Shown in pieces: positions 8,906-17,503 of a stretch of 64,000 nucleotides of DNA. The notes under the pieces were generated by a model. The model saw only the letters and a program-made list of their open reading frames with translations, did no database searches and was not told where the DNA came from. The number at the start of each line of letters is the position of its first letter. The stretch's first letter is position 1. The stretch comes from Cupriavidus consociatus (GTDB taxonomy: Bacteria; Pseudomonadota; Gammaproteobacteria; Burkholderiales; Burkholderiaceae), in contig NZ_JAGIQA010000014.1 in NCBI RefSeq assembly GCF_017814975.1, positions 161,582 through 225,581 of the forward strand, read 5' to 3'. A program made the translations under genes and the position numbers.

Positions 8906-9580
8906 ATGACGCAAGGCGCCCGCAAACCCGACCGACCGACCCAGCGCTTCGGCCTGAACGACCTGTCCCGCCTGCGCGACAACCTCAAGGCCGATGCCGA
9001 GCGGCGCGAAGCTGAACGCCTGGCCGCCGAGCAGGCGGCACAGCGTGCCCGCGAAGAGGCCGACGTGTTCCGTGCCAGCGTGGGCCAGGTCAGCCAGCTG
9101 CGCGCCCGCAACCGCGCCCACCACCCCGCCAGCAAGCCCGCGCCCGTGCCGGTGCAATCGCAGCGCAACGACCAGGCGGTGCTGCAAGCCTCGCTGTCCG
9201 ATGAGTTCGACGTCGAAAGCCTGCTGGAGACCGACGAGACCCTGTCGTTCCGCCGGCCCGGCATCGGCATGGACGTGATCCGCAAGCTGCGCCGCGGCGA
9301 ATGGGTGCCCCAGGACAAGGTCGACCTGCACGGCCTGCGCAGCGACGAGGCGCGCGAAGCGCTGGCCGAATTCCTGCGCCGCTCGGTGCGCAACGGCGTG
9401 CGCTGCGTGCGCGTGATCCACGGCAAGGGCCTGGGCTCGCCCGACAAGCTGCCGGTGCTCAAGGGCAAGGTGCGCAGCTGGCTGGTGCAGAAGGAGGAAG
9501 TGCTCGCCTTCGTGCAGGCGCGCGAGGCCGAAGGCGGCGCCGGCGCGCTGATGGTGCTGCTGCGCCAGCCGAAGCCCTGA
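8906..9580 (+). CDS. Smr (MutS2 C-terminal) domain protein
   Basis: 224 residues. The N-terminal half is charged and helical (KADAERREAERLAAEQAAQRA) and probably extended. The C-terminal 85 residues are an Smr domain: VDLHGLRSDEAREAL with the DLHG motif, and VIHGKGLGSPDKLPVLKGKV with the HGKG motif. Smr domains nick or bind DNA/RNA; the E. coli SmrB relative acts on collided ribosomes, so an RNA-quality-control role is possible. The start has GGAG seven bases upstream. The TRIC-like gene follows 25 bases after the stop. Confidence 0.85.
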   Translation: MTQGARKPDRPTQRFGLNDLSRLRDNLKADAERREAERLAAEQAAQRAREEADVFRASVGQVSQLRARNRAHHPASKPAPVPVQSQRNDQAVLQASLSDEFDVESLLETDETLSFRRPGIGMDVIRKLRRGEWVPQDKVDLHGLRSDEAREALAEFLRRSVRNGVRCVRVIHGKGLGSPDKLPVLKGKVRSWLVQKEEVLAFVQAREAEGGAGALMVLLRQPKP

Positions 9581-9605
9581 TGCGCCGGGCCTGACAGCGC
9601 CGCGG

Positions 9606-10247
9606 ATGCGTCTCCCGCTTGAATTGCTGATGGGGCGCCTGCCCCTGATCCTCCATATCATGGAGGTCATCGGCGTGCTCGCCTTCGCGGTGTCGGGCGT
9701 GGTCGACGCGCGCAAGCAGCGGCTCGACGTGGTCGGCACCTTCGTGGTCGCGTTCGCCACGGCCTTTGGCGGGGGCACGCTGCGCGACGTGCTGCTGGAC
9801 CGGCGCCCGTTCTACTGGGTCGACCATGAAGGCTATGTGCTGCTGATCTTCGCGATGTCGTTCGGCGCGTCGTTCGTGCTGCGCGTGGTCAGCCGCGTGG
9901 CGTCGGACCGGGCCTTGATCGTCGCCGACGCGATCGGGCTGGGGCTGTTCTCGGTCACCGGCGCCTCGCTCGCGCTGGTGGCGCAGATGACGCCAACCGT
10001 GGCGGTGATGATGGGCATCATCTCGTCGGTGTTCGGCGGCGTGGTGCGCGACGTGCTGTGCAATGAAGTACCGATGATCCTGCGCGACCGCTCGCCCTAC
10101 GCGACCTGCTCCTTTGTCGGCTGCTGGATCTACATCGGCCTGACCTGGCTGGAAGTGCAGCAGGAGGCGGCGCTGATGACCGGCGCGCTGGCGATCATCG
10201 CGATGCGGCTGGTGTCGGTGCGCTACGGCTGGAAGCTGCCGAGCTGA
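9606..10247 (+). CDS. TRIC/UPF0126 family membrane protein (YadS-like)
   Basis: 213 residues with about seven membrane helices. It carries the duplicated TRIC signature: AFAVSGVVDARKQRLDVVGTFVVAFATAFGGGTLRDVLL and, in the second half, FSVTGASLA followed by FGGVVRDVLCNEVPMIL. The family includes trimeric cation channels; bacterial members are poorly characterised. The start at 9606 has a poor ribosome site; initiation at 9630 (MGRLPL) would leave the helices intact. The gene is 25 bases behind the Smr gene and convergent with glnK. Confidence 0.8.
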   Translation: MRLPLELLMGRLPLILHIMEVIGVLAFAVSGVVDARKQRLDVVGTFVVAFATAFGGGTLRDVLLDRRPFYWVDHEGYVLLIFAMSFGASFVLRVVSRVASDRALIVADAIGLGLFSVTGASLALVAQMTPTVAVMMGIISSVFGGVVRDVLCNEVPMILRDRSPYATCSFVGCWIYIGLTWLEVQQEAALMTGALAIIAMRLVSVRYGWKLPS

Positions 10248-10270
10248 GCCGGCATCCCGCGGGACAAGCC

Positions 10271-10306
10271 CCAAAACAAAAAAACGCCGCCCGGTTGGGC
10301 GGCGTT
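10271..10306 (-). terminator. Rho-independent terminator of glnK
   Basis: A perfect 10-bp stem AACGCCGCCC/GGGCGGCGTT (10283-10292 and 10297-10306) with a GGTT loop, followed on the minus strand by a T-rich tail. It lies 22 bases past the glnK stop and may also stop readthrough from the TRIC gene. Confidence 0.85.
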
Positions 10307-10327
10307 CTTGCCTTTGCAGCCGGCGGG

Positions 10328-10666
10328 TCAGACCGCGGCTTCGTCCTGCTCGCCGGTACGAATGCGGATCACGCGTTCGATCTCGGTCACGAAGATCTTG
10401 CCGTCGCCGATCTTGCCGGTATGCGCAGCCTTGACGATGGCATCAAGCACAGTGTCAAGCTGGTTCTCGGCCACCACCACCTCGATCTTGATCTTGGGGA
10501 GGAAGTCGACGACGTATTCGGCACCGCGGTAGAGCTCGGTATGCCCTTTCTGGCGGCCAAATCCCTTCACCTCGGTCACCGTCAGCCCGGTCACGCCGAC
10601 GTCAGCCAGGGCTTCACGCACCTCGTCGAGCTTGAACGGTTTGATGATGGCGGTAATCTGCTTCAT
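10328..10666 (-). CDS. glnK: Nitrogen regulatory protein P-II (GlnK/GlnB)
   Basis: Trimeric cytoplasmic sensor of 2-oxoglutarate, ATP/ADP and, by uridylylation, glutamine. 112 residues, the standard length. It starts MKQITAIIKPFKLDEVREAL; the T-loop has the uridylylation tyrosine at 51 (LYRGAEYVVDF); the B- and C-loop signatures KIGDGKIFVTEIERVIRIRTGE are intact. An AGGGG ribosome site precedes the ATG at 10666 by about eight bases. No amtB is adjacent, which would be expected for a classical glnK; GlnB is an equally valid name. The upstream sigma-54-type promoter argues for nitrogen-responsive, GlnK-like expression. Confidence 0.92.
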   Translation of the reverse strand: MKQITAIIKPFKLDEVREALADVGVTGLTVTEVKGFGRQKGHTELYRGAEYVVDFLPKIKIEVVVAENQLDTVLDAIVKAAHTGKIGDGKIFVTEIERVIRIRTGEQDEAAV

Positions 10667-10737
10667 GACTGGCCCCTGGTTATCGTTTGTTTCACGCGCC
10701 TGGCGGCGCACCGCCGCGGACGCGGCGCTCTCCGGCT

Positions 10738-10753
10738 GGCATTTTACCAGCCA
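10738..10753 (-). promoter_or_regulatory. Sigma-54 (-24/-12) promoter of glnK
   Basis: The minus strand reads TGGCTGGTAAAATGCC, matching the TGGCACG-N4-TTGC consensus with correct GG-N10-GC spacing. The start site would be near 10727, giving a leader of about 60 bases to the glnK ATG. Sigma-54/NtrC control of P-II genes is well established in proteobacteria. Confidence 0.6.
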
Positions 10754-10842
10754 TTGGCGCCGTGCAATCCCCGCAATCCCGCGCCCGGCGCGGCCGGAAC
10801 GTTCGGCATCACGCATCGGGGGCCGGCGCGACGCCGTTCTCG

Positions 10843-10910
10843 GCTGTGGACAACCCTGTGGACAGCCGCCGGGAAATCCTGTGCAGAGCCTGTGCAAACC
10901 CTGTGCACAT
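10843..10910. repeat. Phased TGTGCA/TGTGGA repeat block upstream of glnK
   Basis: Reading the plus strand, CTGTGGAC occurs twice 12 bases apart (from 10844), then CTGTGCA occurs three times at exact 11-base intervals (from 10879). On the minus strand these are three TGCACA units one helical turn apart. They lie about 115-185 bases upstream of the predicted glnK start site, where NtrC enhancers usually sit. The TGTGGAC units also resemble degenerate DnaA boxes. Confidence 0.5.
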
Positions 10911-10917
10911 CACCCGG

Positions 10918-11877
10918 TCACGCCGTGTTGAGGAAACGGCGCCGGTAATCCGAAGGCGCCACCCCGATCCGGCGCAGGAAGGCACGCCGCAGGTTGTTGG
11001 GATCGCCAAAGCCGGCCAGCGCGGCCACGCGCTTGAGCGGATGGCGCGAGCCTTCCAGCAGACGGCGCGCGGCGTCGATGCGCGCGGCCTCGACGAAATC
11101 GGCCGGCGTCACCTGGCATTCCTGCCGGAAGACGCGGGCAAAGTTGCGCGTGCTCATGCCGGCACGCGCCGCCAGCGCCTCGACCGAGAGGTCGCCGGCG
11201 AGGTTCTCGACCACCCAGCTCTGCACCTCCCGCAGGGCATTGCGCTCGGCCGTCTGCGCCGCGAGGTGGGCACTGAACTGCGACTGCCCGCCCGGCCGCT
11301 TGAGGAACATCACCAGTTCGCGCGCCACCCGCAGCGCCACCACGCGCCCGAAATCCTCCTCGACCAGCGCCAGTGCCAGGTCCAGTCCGGCGGTCACGCC
11401 GGCGGACGTGTACAGGTTGCCGTCCTTCACGTAGATCCGGTCCGGCTCCACGTGGACGCCCGGGAACATGCGGGCCAGCCGGTCGGTGGTGTTCCAGTGC
11501 GTGGTGACGCTGCGGCCCTCGAGCAAGCCGGCATGCGCCAGCACCATCGCCCCGGAACAGACCGACCCGATCCGCCGCACAGTGCGCTCCTTCCGCGCCA
11601 GCCAGGCGCGGACGGTTTCGTCCTGCGTCTGCCGCCAGAGCGCGGGGCCGCCCGCGACCAGCAGCGTGTCGATGTCGTCACCCGCCGTCTCCAGCGTCGC
11701 GTCCGGCTCGATACGCATGCCGTTGGAGGCAGTGAGCATGCCGGGCGCCGATGCAATGATCTCGAACTGGTAGGCATCCGGCTGTCCGGCCTGGCGCGCG
11801 CCTTCGTGGAACACGTCGAGGGGACCGGCGAGATCCAGCATCTGGAAGCCAGGAAAGGCGACGATGGCGATTTTCAT
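10918..11877 (-). CDS. GlxA-family transcriptional regulator (DJ-1/PfpI domain plus AraC HTH)
   Basis: 319 residues. Residues 1-180 form a DJ-1/PfpI-like amidotransferase fold, starting MKIAIVAFPGFQMLDLAGPLDVF, with the nucleophile-elbow cysteine in GSVCSGAMVLA. Residues 220-319 are an AraC-type double helix-turn-helix (LSVEALAARAGMSTRNFARVF and VAALAGFGDPNNLRRAF). Family members often control amine, arginine or betaine catabolism; the target here is unknown. I chose the ATG at 11877 because the DJ-1 fold starts immediately; the longer upstream frame is not protein-like. No divergent partner gene is present. Confidence 0.88.
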   Translation of the reverse strand: MKIAIVAFPGFQMLDLAGPLDVFHEGARQAGQPDAYQFEIIASAPGMLTASNGMRIEPDATLETAGDDIDTLLVAGGPALWRQTQDETVRAWLARKERTVRRIGSVCSGAMVLAHAGLLEGRSVTTHWNTTDRLARMFPGVHVEPDRIYVKDGNLYTSAGVTAGLDLALALVEEDFGRVVALRVARELVMFLKRPGGQSQFSAHLAAQTAERNALREVQSWVVENLAGDLSVEALAARAGMSTRNFARVFRQECQVTPADFVEAARIDAARRLLEGSRHPLKRVAALAGFGDPNNLRRAFLRRIGVAPSDYRRRFLNTA

Positions 11878-11953
11878 GGGCGGCAAGGCAAGTGCCGGGC
11901 GTGGCCCGGCTTGGCTGGCTATGACAAGTCTAGGCAGATTCAGCCAGGGCGCG

Positions 11954-12367
11954 TCAGCGGTAGCGCACGATGGAAATCTCGACGATGCGCCGCGAATCCG
12001 CCAGCGCGGCATGGCTGCCCGCGCGCTGCAATGCCACCAGCCGGCTGCGCTGGTCGCCGATCAGTGCGGCGTCGCCGCCAGCCTCGCGTACGCGGCTGGC
12101 GACCCGCTTCAGCAGGAAGCGCTCGCCGATCCACCCTTCCGCGGTTTCCACGGTGGTGTAGGCCAGCACCTCGTAGGGCCGCGGCGGCTCGCCGCGCATC
12201 CAGATGTCGACGCCGTCGACGTGTTCGCGCGCGCCGCCCTGGCCGAGCCGAAGCAGCGGCTCGCCTTCATGGCGCCGGATCGGCGCCTGGATGCAGGCGG
12301 CGAGGCTCACGCAGCACAACAGCAGCAGTGCGGGCACCGCAGCCCGCTTCGTCAGGGATGGTTTCAT
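11954..12367 (-). CDS. Putative lipoprotein
   Basis: 137 residues with a clear lipoprotein signal (MKPSLTKRAAVPALLLLCCVSLAAC). The start at 12367 has AAGGAAAAC just upstream. The mature part includes a strand pattern (YEVLAYTTVETAEGWIGERFLLKRVASRVREAGGDA) like that of small envelope lipoproteins which sense or bind something at the outer membrane. I cannot name a family. It precedes the GlxA-type regulator by 76 bases on the same strand. Confidence 0.65.
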   Translation of the reverse strand: MKPSLTKRAAVPALLLLCCVSLAACIQAPIRRHEGEPLLRLGQGGAREHVDGVDIWMRGEPPRPYEVLAYTTVETAEGWIGERFLLKRVASRVREAGGDAALIGDQRSRLVALQRAGSHAALADSRRIVEISIVRYR

Positions 12368-12610
12368 CTGTTTTCCTTTCCTTCGCATCGCAAACGGCGC
12401 GCAGTCTAGGCAGGAAAAGCGGCGCTGCGTCGCCACTGGCAGCCAGCGACCCGTGATTGGCAGGATCTGACGTATCTCGCGCCTATCGGCCAATCGATCT
12501 GAAAACCATAATTCCCTTCACCAGGCCCGCCCCCTACCCACCGCAGGCCGCGGCAAGCTCCTCCCCGTTACCCGTCAAGGCGGGCAATTTCCTGAAGCAG
12601 ACCCACGAAT

Positions 12611-13600
12611 ATGACTGTTGCAGCCCATCTCGCGGCCGCCCTGCCGGCGCCCCGCAGTTCCGTGAAGCACCTCCCCGTCAACCTGTTCGCCGCCGTCATG
12701 GGCCTGTCCGGCCTGTCGCTGGCATGGCGCGGCGCCGTCACCCCTTTCGGTGCCAGTCCCGTCATCGGCGACGCCGTCGGCGTGCTCGCCGTACTGGCTT
12801 TCGTGGCCCTGGCCGCCGGCTATCTCGCCAAGTGGAAGCGCTATCCCGAAGCGGTCCGCGCGGAGTTCAGCCACCCCGTCGCGGGCAATTTCTTCGGCAC
12901 CATCGCCATTGCCATCCTGCTGCTGTCGTCGGTGGTCGGCGCGCACCACGCGGCGCTGGGGCAGGCAATCTGGGCGGTCGGCACGGTGCTCACCGTGGCG
13001 CTGACCGTCGTCATCGCGGGCCGGCTGCTCAACAGCCGCACCGAGCCGGCCAATGTCGTGCCGGCCTGGCTGATTCCCGGCGTGGCGACGCTCGACATCG
13101 CCGTGGCCGGCGGCACCATGCCGATGGCATGGGCGCATGAGGTCAACCTGTTCGCCGCCGCCGTCGGCACGGTGATCGCGCTGGTGTTCTTCACCATGAT
13201 CTTCTCGCGCCTGGTCCACCACGATCCGCTGCCCGCCGGCATGGTGCCGTCGCTGATCATCCTGATCGCGCCGTTCGAGGTCGGCTTCCTGGCCTACGTC
13301 AACGTGACCGGCCACGTCGACCTGTTTGCCGGCATGCTGTTCTACTTCGGCCTGTTCCTGTTCGTGCTGCTGGCATGGCGCGTGTTCCGCCGCCCGGTGC
13401 AGTTCGCGCCGTCGTGGTGGGCCATCAGCTTCCCGATGGCGGCGCTGTCGAACGCGGCGCTGAAGTACGCGGACCACGTGCAGGCCGGCGTGCTCCACTG
13501 GCTGGCCGGGCTGATCCTGCTGGTCCTGACGGTGGCGATCGCGGTGCTATCCGCGCGCACGCTGCACAGTCTCTTCACGCGTCGTTTGCTGGCCGTCTGA
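12611..13600 (+). CDS. TehA/SLAC1-type anion channel family protein (TDT family)
   Basis: 329 residues with about ten hydrophobic helices, the TehA/SLAC1 layout. The opening helix is NLFAAVMGLSGLSLAWR, typical of the family, followed by WAVGTVLTVALTV, AWLIPGVATLDIAVAGG and SWWAISFPMAALSNAALKYA. Homologues export anions or tellurite-related toxicants or act as gated anion channels. The next gene, sugE, begins four bases after the stop, so the two are surely co-transcribed. Substrate is not determined by sequence. Confidence 0.85.
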   Translation: MTVAAHLAAALPAPRSSVKHLPVNLFAAVMGLSGLSLAWRGAVTPFGASPVIGDAVGVLAVLAFVALAAGYLAKWKRYPEAVRAEFSHPVAGNFFGTIAIAILLLSSVVGAHHAALGQAIWAVGTVLTVALTVVIAGRLLNSRTEPANVVPAWLIPGVATLDIAVAGGTMPMAWAHEVNLFAAAVGTVIALVFFTMIFSRLVHHDPLPAGMVPSLIILIAPFEVGFLAYVNVTGHVDLFAGMLFYFGLFLFVLLAWRVFRRPVQFAPSWWAISFPMAALSNAALKYADHVQAGVLHWLAGLILLVLTVAIAVLSARTLHSLFTRRLLAV

Positions 13601-13603
13601 TCG

Positions 13604-13930
13604 ATGTCGTGGACCCTGTTGGCCGTGGCCGGCGTGCTCGAGATCGCCTTCGCGTTTGGCATGAAATGGTCGGCCGGCTTCAGCCGGTTCTGGCCCAGTG
13701 TCTACGCGGTGGTGACCGGGCTGTCCAGCATCATCCTGCTGACGCTGTCGCTGCGCGTGCTGCCGGTGGGAACGGCGTATGCGGTCTGGACCGGCATCGG
13801 CGCGGCCGGCACCGCGATGCTCGGCATGCTGTGGCTGGACGAACCGGCATCGCTGGCGCGCGCGGGCTGCATCGCGCTGATCCTGTGCGGCGTGGTTGGG
13901 CTGAAGCTGGTCAGCGGGCCAGCTGCCTGA
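13604..13930 (+). CDS. sugE: SMR-family guanidinium exporter (SugE/Gdx)
   Basis: Four-helix small multidrug resistance protein of 108 residues. It opens MSWTLLAVAGVLEIAFAFGMKWSAGFSR; the glutamate in GVLEIAFA is the essential coupling residue. The later LPVGTAYAVWTGIGAAGTA matches the SugE/Gdx branch, which exports guanidinium, rather than the EmrE branch. It is four bases behind the TehA-like gene. No guanidine riboswitch was recognised upstream of the pair. Confidence 0.88.
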   Translation: MSWTLLAVAGVLEIAFAFGMKWSAGFSRFWPSVYAVVTGLSSIILLTLSLRVLPVGTAYAVWTGIGAAGTAMLGMLWLDEPASLARAGCIALILCGVVGLKLVSGPAA

Positions 13931-13946
13931 AAGCGCGCCGGCAAGA

Positions 13947-13973
13947 AAATGGCCCGCACAATGCGGGCCATTT
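13947..13973. terminator. Bidirectional hairpin between sugE and nadE
   Basis: An 11-bp stem AAATGGCCCGC/GCGGGCCATTT with a 5-base loop lies between the convergent sugE and nadE stops. Tails are only moderately T-rich (TTTC on the plus side, TTTCTTG on the minus side). Confidence 0.65.
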
Positions 13974-13996
13974 CGCTGCTATGCGACACAGGGGTA

Positions 13997-16045
13997 TTAG
14001 TCCGGTACCTTCTCCAGGTCCGCCAGCCAGACCGCCGACTCCGAGTCGCTCGGTGCGCGCCAGTCGCCGCGCGGCGACAGCGAACCACCCGACCCGACCT
14101 TGGGCGCGTTCGGGATGCAGGAACGCTTGAACTGGCTGGTCCGGAAGAAGCGGTCGAGGAAGATCGCGAGGTTGCGCTTGATCTCCGGCAGCCCGTACTG
14201 GTTGCGTGCCACCTCCGGCCCGTACGGCCACACGCCGCGCTCGCGGTCGCCCCAGGCGTGCTGGGCCAGGAAGGCGATCTTGGACGGCGTGAAGCCGAAG
14301 CGCAGCGTGTAGTAGAGATTGAAGTCCTGCAGCTCGTATGGCCCGATGCTGCTTTCGGTTTTCTGCTCCGGGCCATGGTTGCTGTCGCCGGGCACCAGCT
14401 CGGGGCTGATGTCGGTGTCCAGCACCGCCAGCAGCACGTCGGCGCCGCCCGCGCCGATCTGGCCGGTCTCGGCGACCCAGCGCACCAGGTGCGAGATCAG
14501 CGTCTTGGGCACGCTGGCGTTGACGTTGTAGTGCGACATGTGGTCGCCCACGCCATAGGTGCACCAGCCCAGCGCCAGCTCGCTCAGGTCGCCGGTGCCG
14601 ATCACGATCGCGCCGTGGAAATTGGCCAGCCGGAACAGGTGATTGGTGCGCTCGCCGGCCTGCACGTTCTCGAAGGTCACGTCATAGACCTTTTCGCCCG
14701 CGGCGTACGGATGCCCCAGGTCCTTCAGCATGGCCAGGCAGCTTGGGCGGATGTCGATCTCGGTGGCACTGCAGCCCACCACCTGCATCAGCTTGCGCGC
14801 CTGGTCGAGCGTGCGGTCGCTGGTGGCGAAGCCGGGCATGGTATAGGCGAGGATATTGGCGCGCGGCAGCCCCAGCCGGTCCATCGCCTTGGCGCACACC
14901 AGCAGCGCATGCGTGGAATCGAGCCCGCCCGAAACGCCGATCACCACCTTGCTGATCTTGCTGGCCGACAGCCGCTGCACCAGCGCCTGCACCTGGATGT
15001 TGTAGACCTCCATGCAGCGCTCGTCGCGCTGGCGCGGGTCGGCCGGCACGTACGGGAAGCGCGCCACATTGCGTGCCAGCGGCAGCGACTTCTCGCGCGG
15101 CAGGTCGAGCGCGAAGGTGACCACGCGGAACGCTTCGACCTCGGCCTTGTGCCGGCGCACCGAATGGCCGAAGGTGACCTGGTGCATGCGCTCGCGCGAC
15201 AGGCGTTCGACATCGACGTCTGCGAACAGCAGGTGCGAGTCGCCGGAGAAACGCTCGGATTCGGCCAGCACTTCGCCGTTCTCGTAGATCAGTGCCTGCC
15301 CGTCCCAGGCCAGGTCGGTCGACGACTCGCCCTTGCCGGCCGAGGTGTACAGGTACGCCGCCAGGCAGCGCGCCGACTGCTGCGACACCAGCTGGTGCCG
15401 GTAGCCGGATTTGCCGATCACGATGTTCGATGCCGACAGGTTCACCAGCACGGTCGCGCCGGCCATCGCAGCGAAGGACGACGGCGGCACCGGCACCCAC
15501 ACGTCTTCGCAGATCTCGGCGTGGAAACGGAAGAACGGCAGGCCTTCGATATCGAACAGCAGCCCGGCGCCGAACGGCACGTCCTGGCCCAGCAGCCGCA
15601 CGCTGTCGACCGTGGCGCAGTCGGCCGCGCTGAACTGGCGCCCTTCATAGAATTCCCAGTAGTTGGGCAGGAACGACTTGGGCACGACGCCCTGCACACG
15701 GCCAGCGGCGACCACGACGGCGCAGTTGAACAGCTGGTGCTGCACGCGCAGCGGCATGCCCACCACCATCGCCAGCGGCAGCTTGCGCGAAGCTTCGACA
15801 ATGGTGCCGAGCGCGGTCTCGCACGCATCGAGCAGCGTGCGCTGGTGGAACAGGTCGTCGCAGGTATAGGCCGACAGGCCCAGCTCGGGGAACGCGGCCA
15901 GCACGGCGCCGCGCTGCGCGGCCTGCGTGGCCAGCGCCAGCGTCTCGCGCGCATTGAAGGCGGGGTCGGCCACGCGGCAGACCGGCACGCCGACGGCCAC
16001 GCGGGCAAAGCCATGGGAATAGAGGTTGAAAAACGGAGTCTTCAT
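13997..16045 (-). CDS. nadE: Glutamine-dependent NAD+ synthetase
   Basis: Cytoplasmic last step of NAD biosynthesis: amidates deamido-NAD with glutamine nitrogen. 682 residues, the long two-domain form. The N-terminal nitrilase-like glutaminase has the triad E54 (FPELGLS), K123 (VPKSFLPNYWEF) and C179 (HAEICEDVW). The C-terminal synthetase has the ATP loop SGGLDS at 372-377 and the characteristic ELALGWCTYGVGDHMSHYNVN segment. In Ralstonia-type genomes nadE and P-II are close neighbours; here four genes separate them. The start at 16045 gives MKTPFFNLYSHGFARVAVG, normal for the family. Confidence 0.95.
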   Translation of the reverse strand: MKTPFFNLYSHGFARVAVGVPVCRVADPAFNARETLALATQAAQRGAVLAAFPELGLSAYTCDDLFHQRTLLDACETALGTIVEASRKLPLAMVVGMPLRVQHQLFNCAVVVAAGRVQGVVPKSFLPNYWEFYEGRQFSAADCATVDSVRLLGQDVPFGAGLLFDIEGLPFFRFHAEICEDVWVPVPPSSFAAMAGATVLVNLSASNIVIGKSGYRHQLVSQQSARCLAAYLYTSAGKGESSTDLAWDGQALIYENGEVLAESERFSGDSHLLFADVDVERLSRERMHQVTFGHSVRRHKAEVEAFRVVTFALDLPREKSLPLARNVARFPYVPADPRQRDERCMEVYNIQVQALVQRLSASKISKVVIGVSGGLDSTHALLVCAKAMDRLGLPRANILAYTMPGFATSDRTLDQARKLMQVVGCSATEIDIRPSCLAMLKDLGHPYAAGEKVYDVTFENVQAGERTNHLFRLANFHGAIVIGTGDLSELALGWCTYGVGDHMSHYNVNASVPKTLISHLVRWVAETGQIGAGGADVLLAVLDTDISPELVPGDSNHGPEQKTESSIGPYELQDFNLYYTLRFGFTPSKIAFLAQHAWGDRERGVWPYGPEVARNQYGLPEIKRNLAIFLDRFFRTSQFKRSCIPNAPKVGSGGSLSPRGDWRAPSDSESAVWLADLEKVPD

Positions 16046-16248
16046 ATCGGGCCCTGGGGTATGGCAGGCATGGGGCGGGTCATCCGCGCCTGAACCTGGG
16101 GGTGACGCATATCCGCCATTCTACGTCGCTACCCGGGGCCGCGCCGCCGCCGCCGTGCCGCAGCGCCGCCACGCCATTTCCGGTAGACTCGAGCCGCCAT
16201 GCGCCCGCCCTGGGCGCGCTCCCGTTCCCATCCCTTCAGCGACAGCCC

Positions 16249-17490
16249 ATGCAGTCGGATTCCGGCGATACGGCGGCCACAGGCAGCCGCGCAGACGACC
16301 AGAAAGCCAGCCAAGCGGACACTCCGGACTACCAGACGCGCATCGTCTCCGACCTGGCCGAGATCGAACCGGCCGCGTGGGACGCGCTGCTGGCGCGCCA
16401 GCCCGAACCGACACCCTTCCTGCGCCACGCCTTCCTGCATGCCTTGCATGCCAGCGGCAGCGCATGCGCGGAAACCGGCTGGCATCCGCGCTTCCTGACG
16501 TTGTGGGCCGGCGACCGGCTGGCCGCGGCGATGCCGCTCTATGCCAAGGCGCATTCGTACGGCGAGTACGTGTTCGACTGGGCCTGGGCCGATGCCTATG
16601 CGCGGCACAACATCGAGTACTACCCCAAGTGGCTGTCGGCAATCCCGTTCACGCCGGTGCGCGGCGCGCGGCTGATCGCTGAAGATCCGCAAGCACGCCG
16701 GCTGCTGCTGGAGGTGGCGCTGGCGCTGGCGGCGGAAAGCGGCATGTCGTCGCTGCATGTCCTGTTCCCCGACGAGGCCGAAGCCGGGCTGATGCAGCAG
16801 GCCGGCATGCTGATGCGGCATGGCGTGCAGTTCCACTGGACCAATGGCGGCGAAGGCGGCAGCAAACCGTACGCCGATTTCGACGACTTCCTCGCCACCC
16901 TGTCACAGAAGAAGCGCAAGAACATCCGCGCCGAACGGCGCCAGGTGGCGCAGGCGGGCATCACCTTCCGCCACCTGCGCGGCCAGGAGATCGATGAAGA
17001 GGCCTGGCGTTTCTTCAACCGCTGCTACCGCCAGACCTATCGCGAGCACCATTCCACGCCCTACCTGAACCTGGACTTCTTCCGGCGGATCGGCGCGGCG
17101 ATGCCGCAGCACCTGCTGCTGGTAGTGGCCGAGCGCGCGGGCCAGCCGATCGCCTCATCGCTGCTGGTCTACGACGATGCGCCGCAGGTCAGCACGCTAT
17201 ATGGCCGCTACTGGGGCGCGCTGGAATACCACCCCTGCCTGCACTTCGAGACCGCGTACTACCAGCCGCTGGAGTTCTGCATCGCCCACGGCATCCGTAC
17301 CTTCGAAGGCGGCGCGCAGGGCGAACACAAGATGGCACGCGGCTTCCTGCCGGTGGCGACACGCTCGGCGCACTGGCTGGCGCATCCCGACTTTGCCGAT
17401 GCCGTGGAGCGTTTCCTCGCGCGCGAGCGCCACGGTATCGACGCATACCTCGACGAACTGGGCGAACGCAATCCCTTCGCCCGTTCCTGA
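16249..17490 (+). CDS. FemAB/GNAT-like acyltransferase (DUF482, peptidogalycan biosynthesis type)
   Basis: 413 residues from the ATG at 16249; frame-open codons upstream are proline-rich and lack a ribosome site. Recognisable family stretches are EPTPFLRHAFLHAL, HSYGEYVFDWAWADAY, KRKNIRAERRQVAQAGI, FYNRCYRQTY-like FNRCYRQTYREHHSTPYL and FEGGAQGEHKMARGFLPV. The C-terminal half is a GNAT-type fold as in FemAB enzymes, which add amino acids to peptidoglycan bridges. The real substrate of this widespread proteobacterial family is unknown. Confidence 0.82.
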   Translation: MQSDSGDTAATGSRADDQKASQADTPDYQTRIVSDLAEIEPAAWDALLARQPEPTPFLRHAFLHALHASGSACAETGWHPRFLTLWAGDRLAAAMPLYAKAHSYGEYVFDWAWADAYARHNIEYYPKWLSAIPFTPVRGARLIAEDPQARRLLLEVALALAAESGMSSLHVLFPDEAEAGLMQQAGMLMRHGVQFHWTNGGEGGSKPYADFDDFLATLSQKKRKNIRAERRQVAQAGITFRHLRGQEIDEEAWRFFNRCYRQTYREHHSTPYLNLDFFRRIGAAMPQHLLLVVAERAGQPIASSLLVYDDAPQVSTLYGRYWGALEYHPCLHFETAYYQPLEFCIAHGIRTFEGGAQGEHKMARGFLPVATRSAHWLAHPDFADAVERFLARERHGIDAYLDELGERNPFARS

Positions 17491-17503
17491 GCCGCCGCGG
17501 CGC

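Noticed and set aside
10843..10872. TGTGGAC repeats considered as a replication origin (DnaA boxes)
   Set aside because: Only two imperfect boxes, no AT-rich unwinding region, and no dnaA/dnaN or parAB genes nearby.
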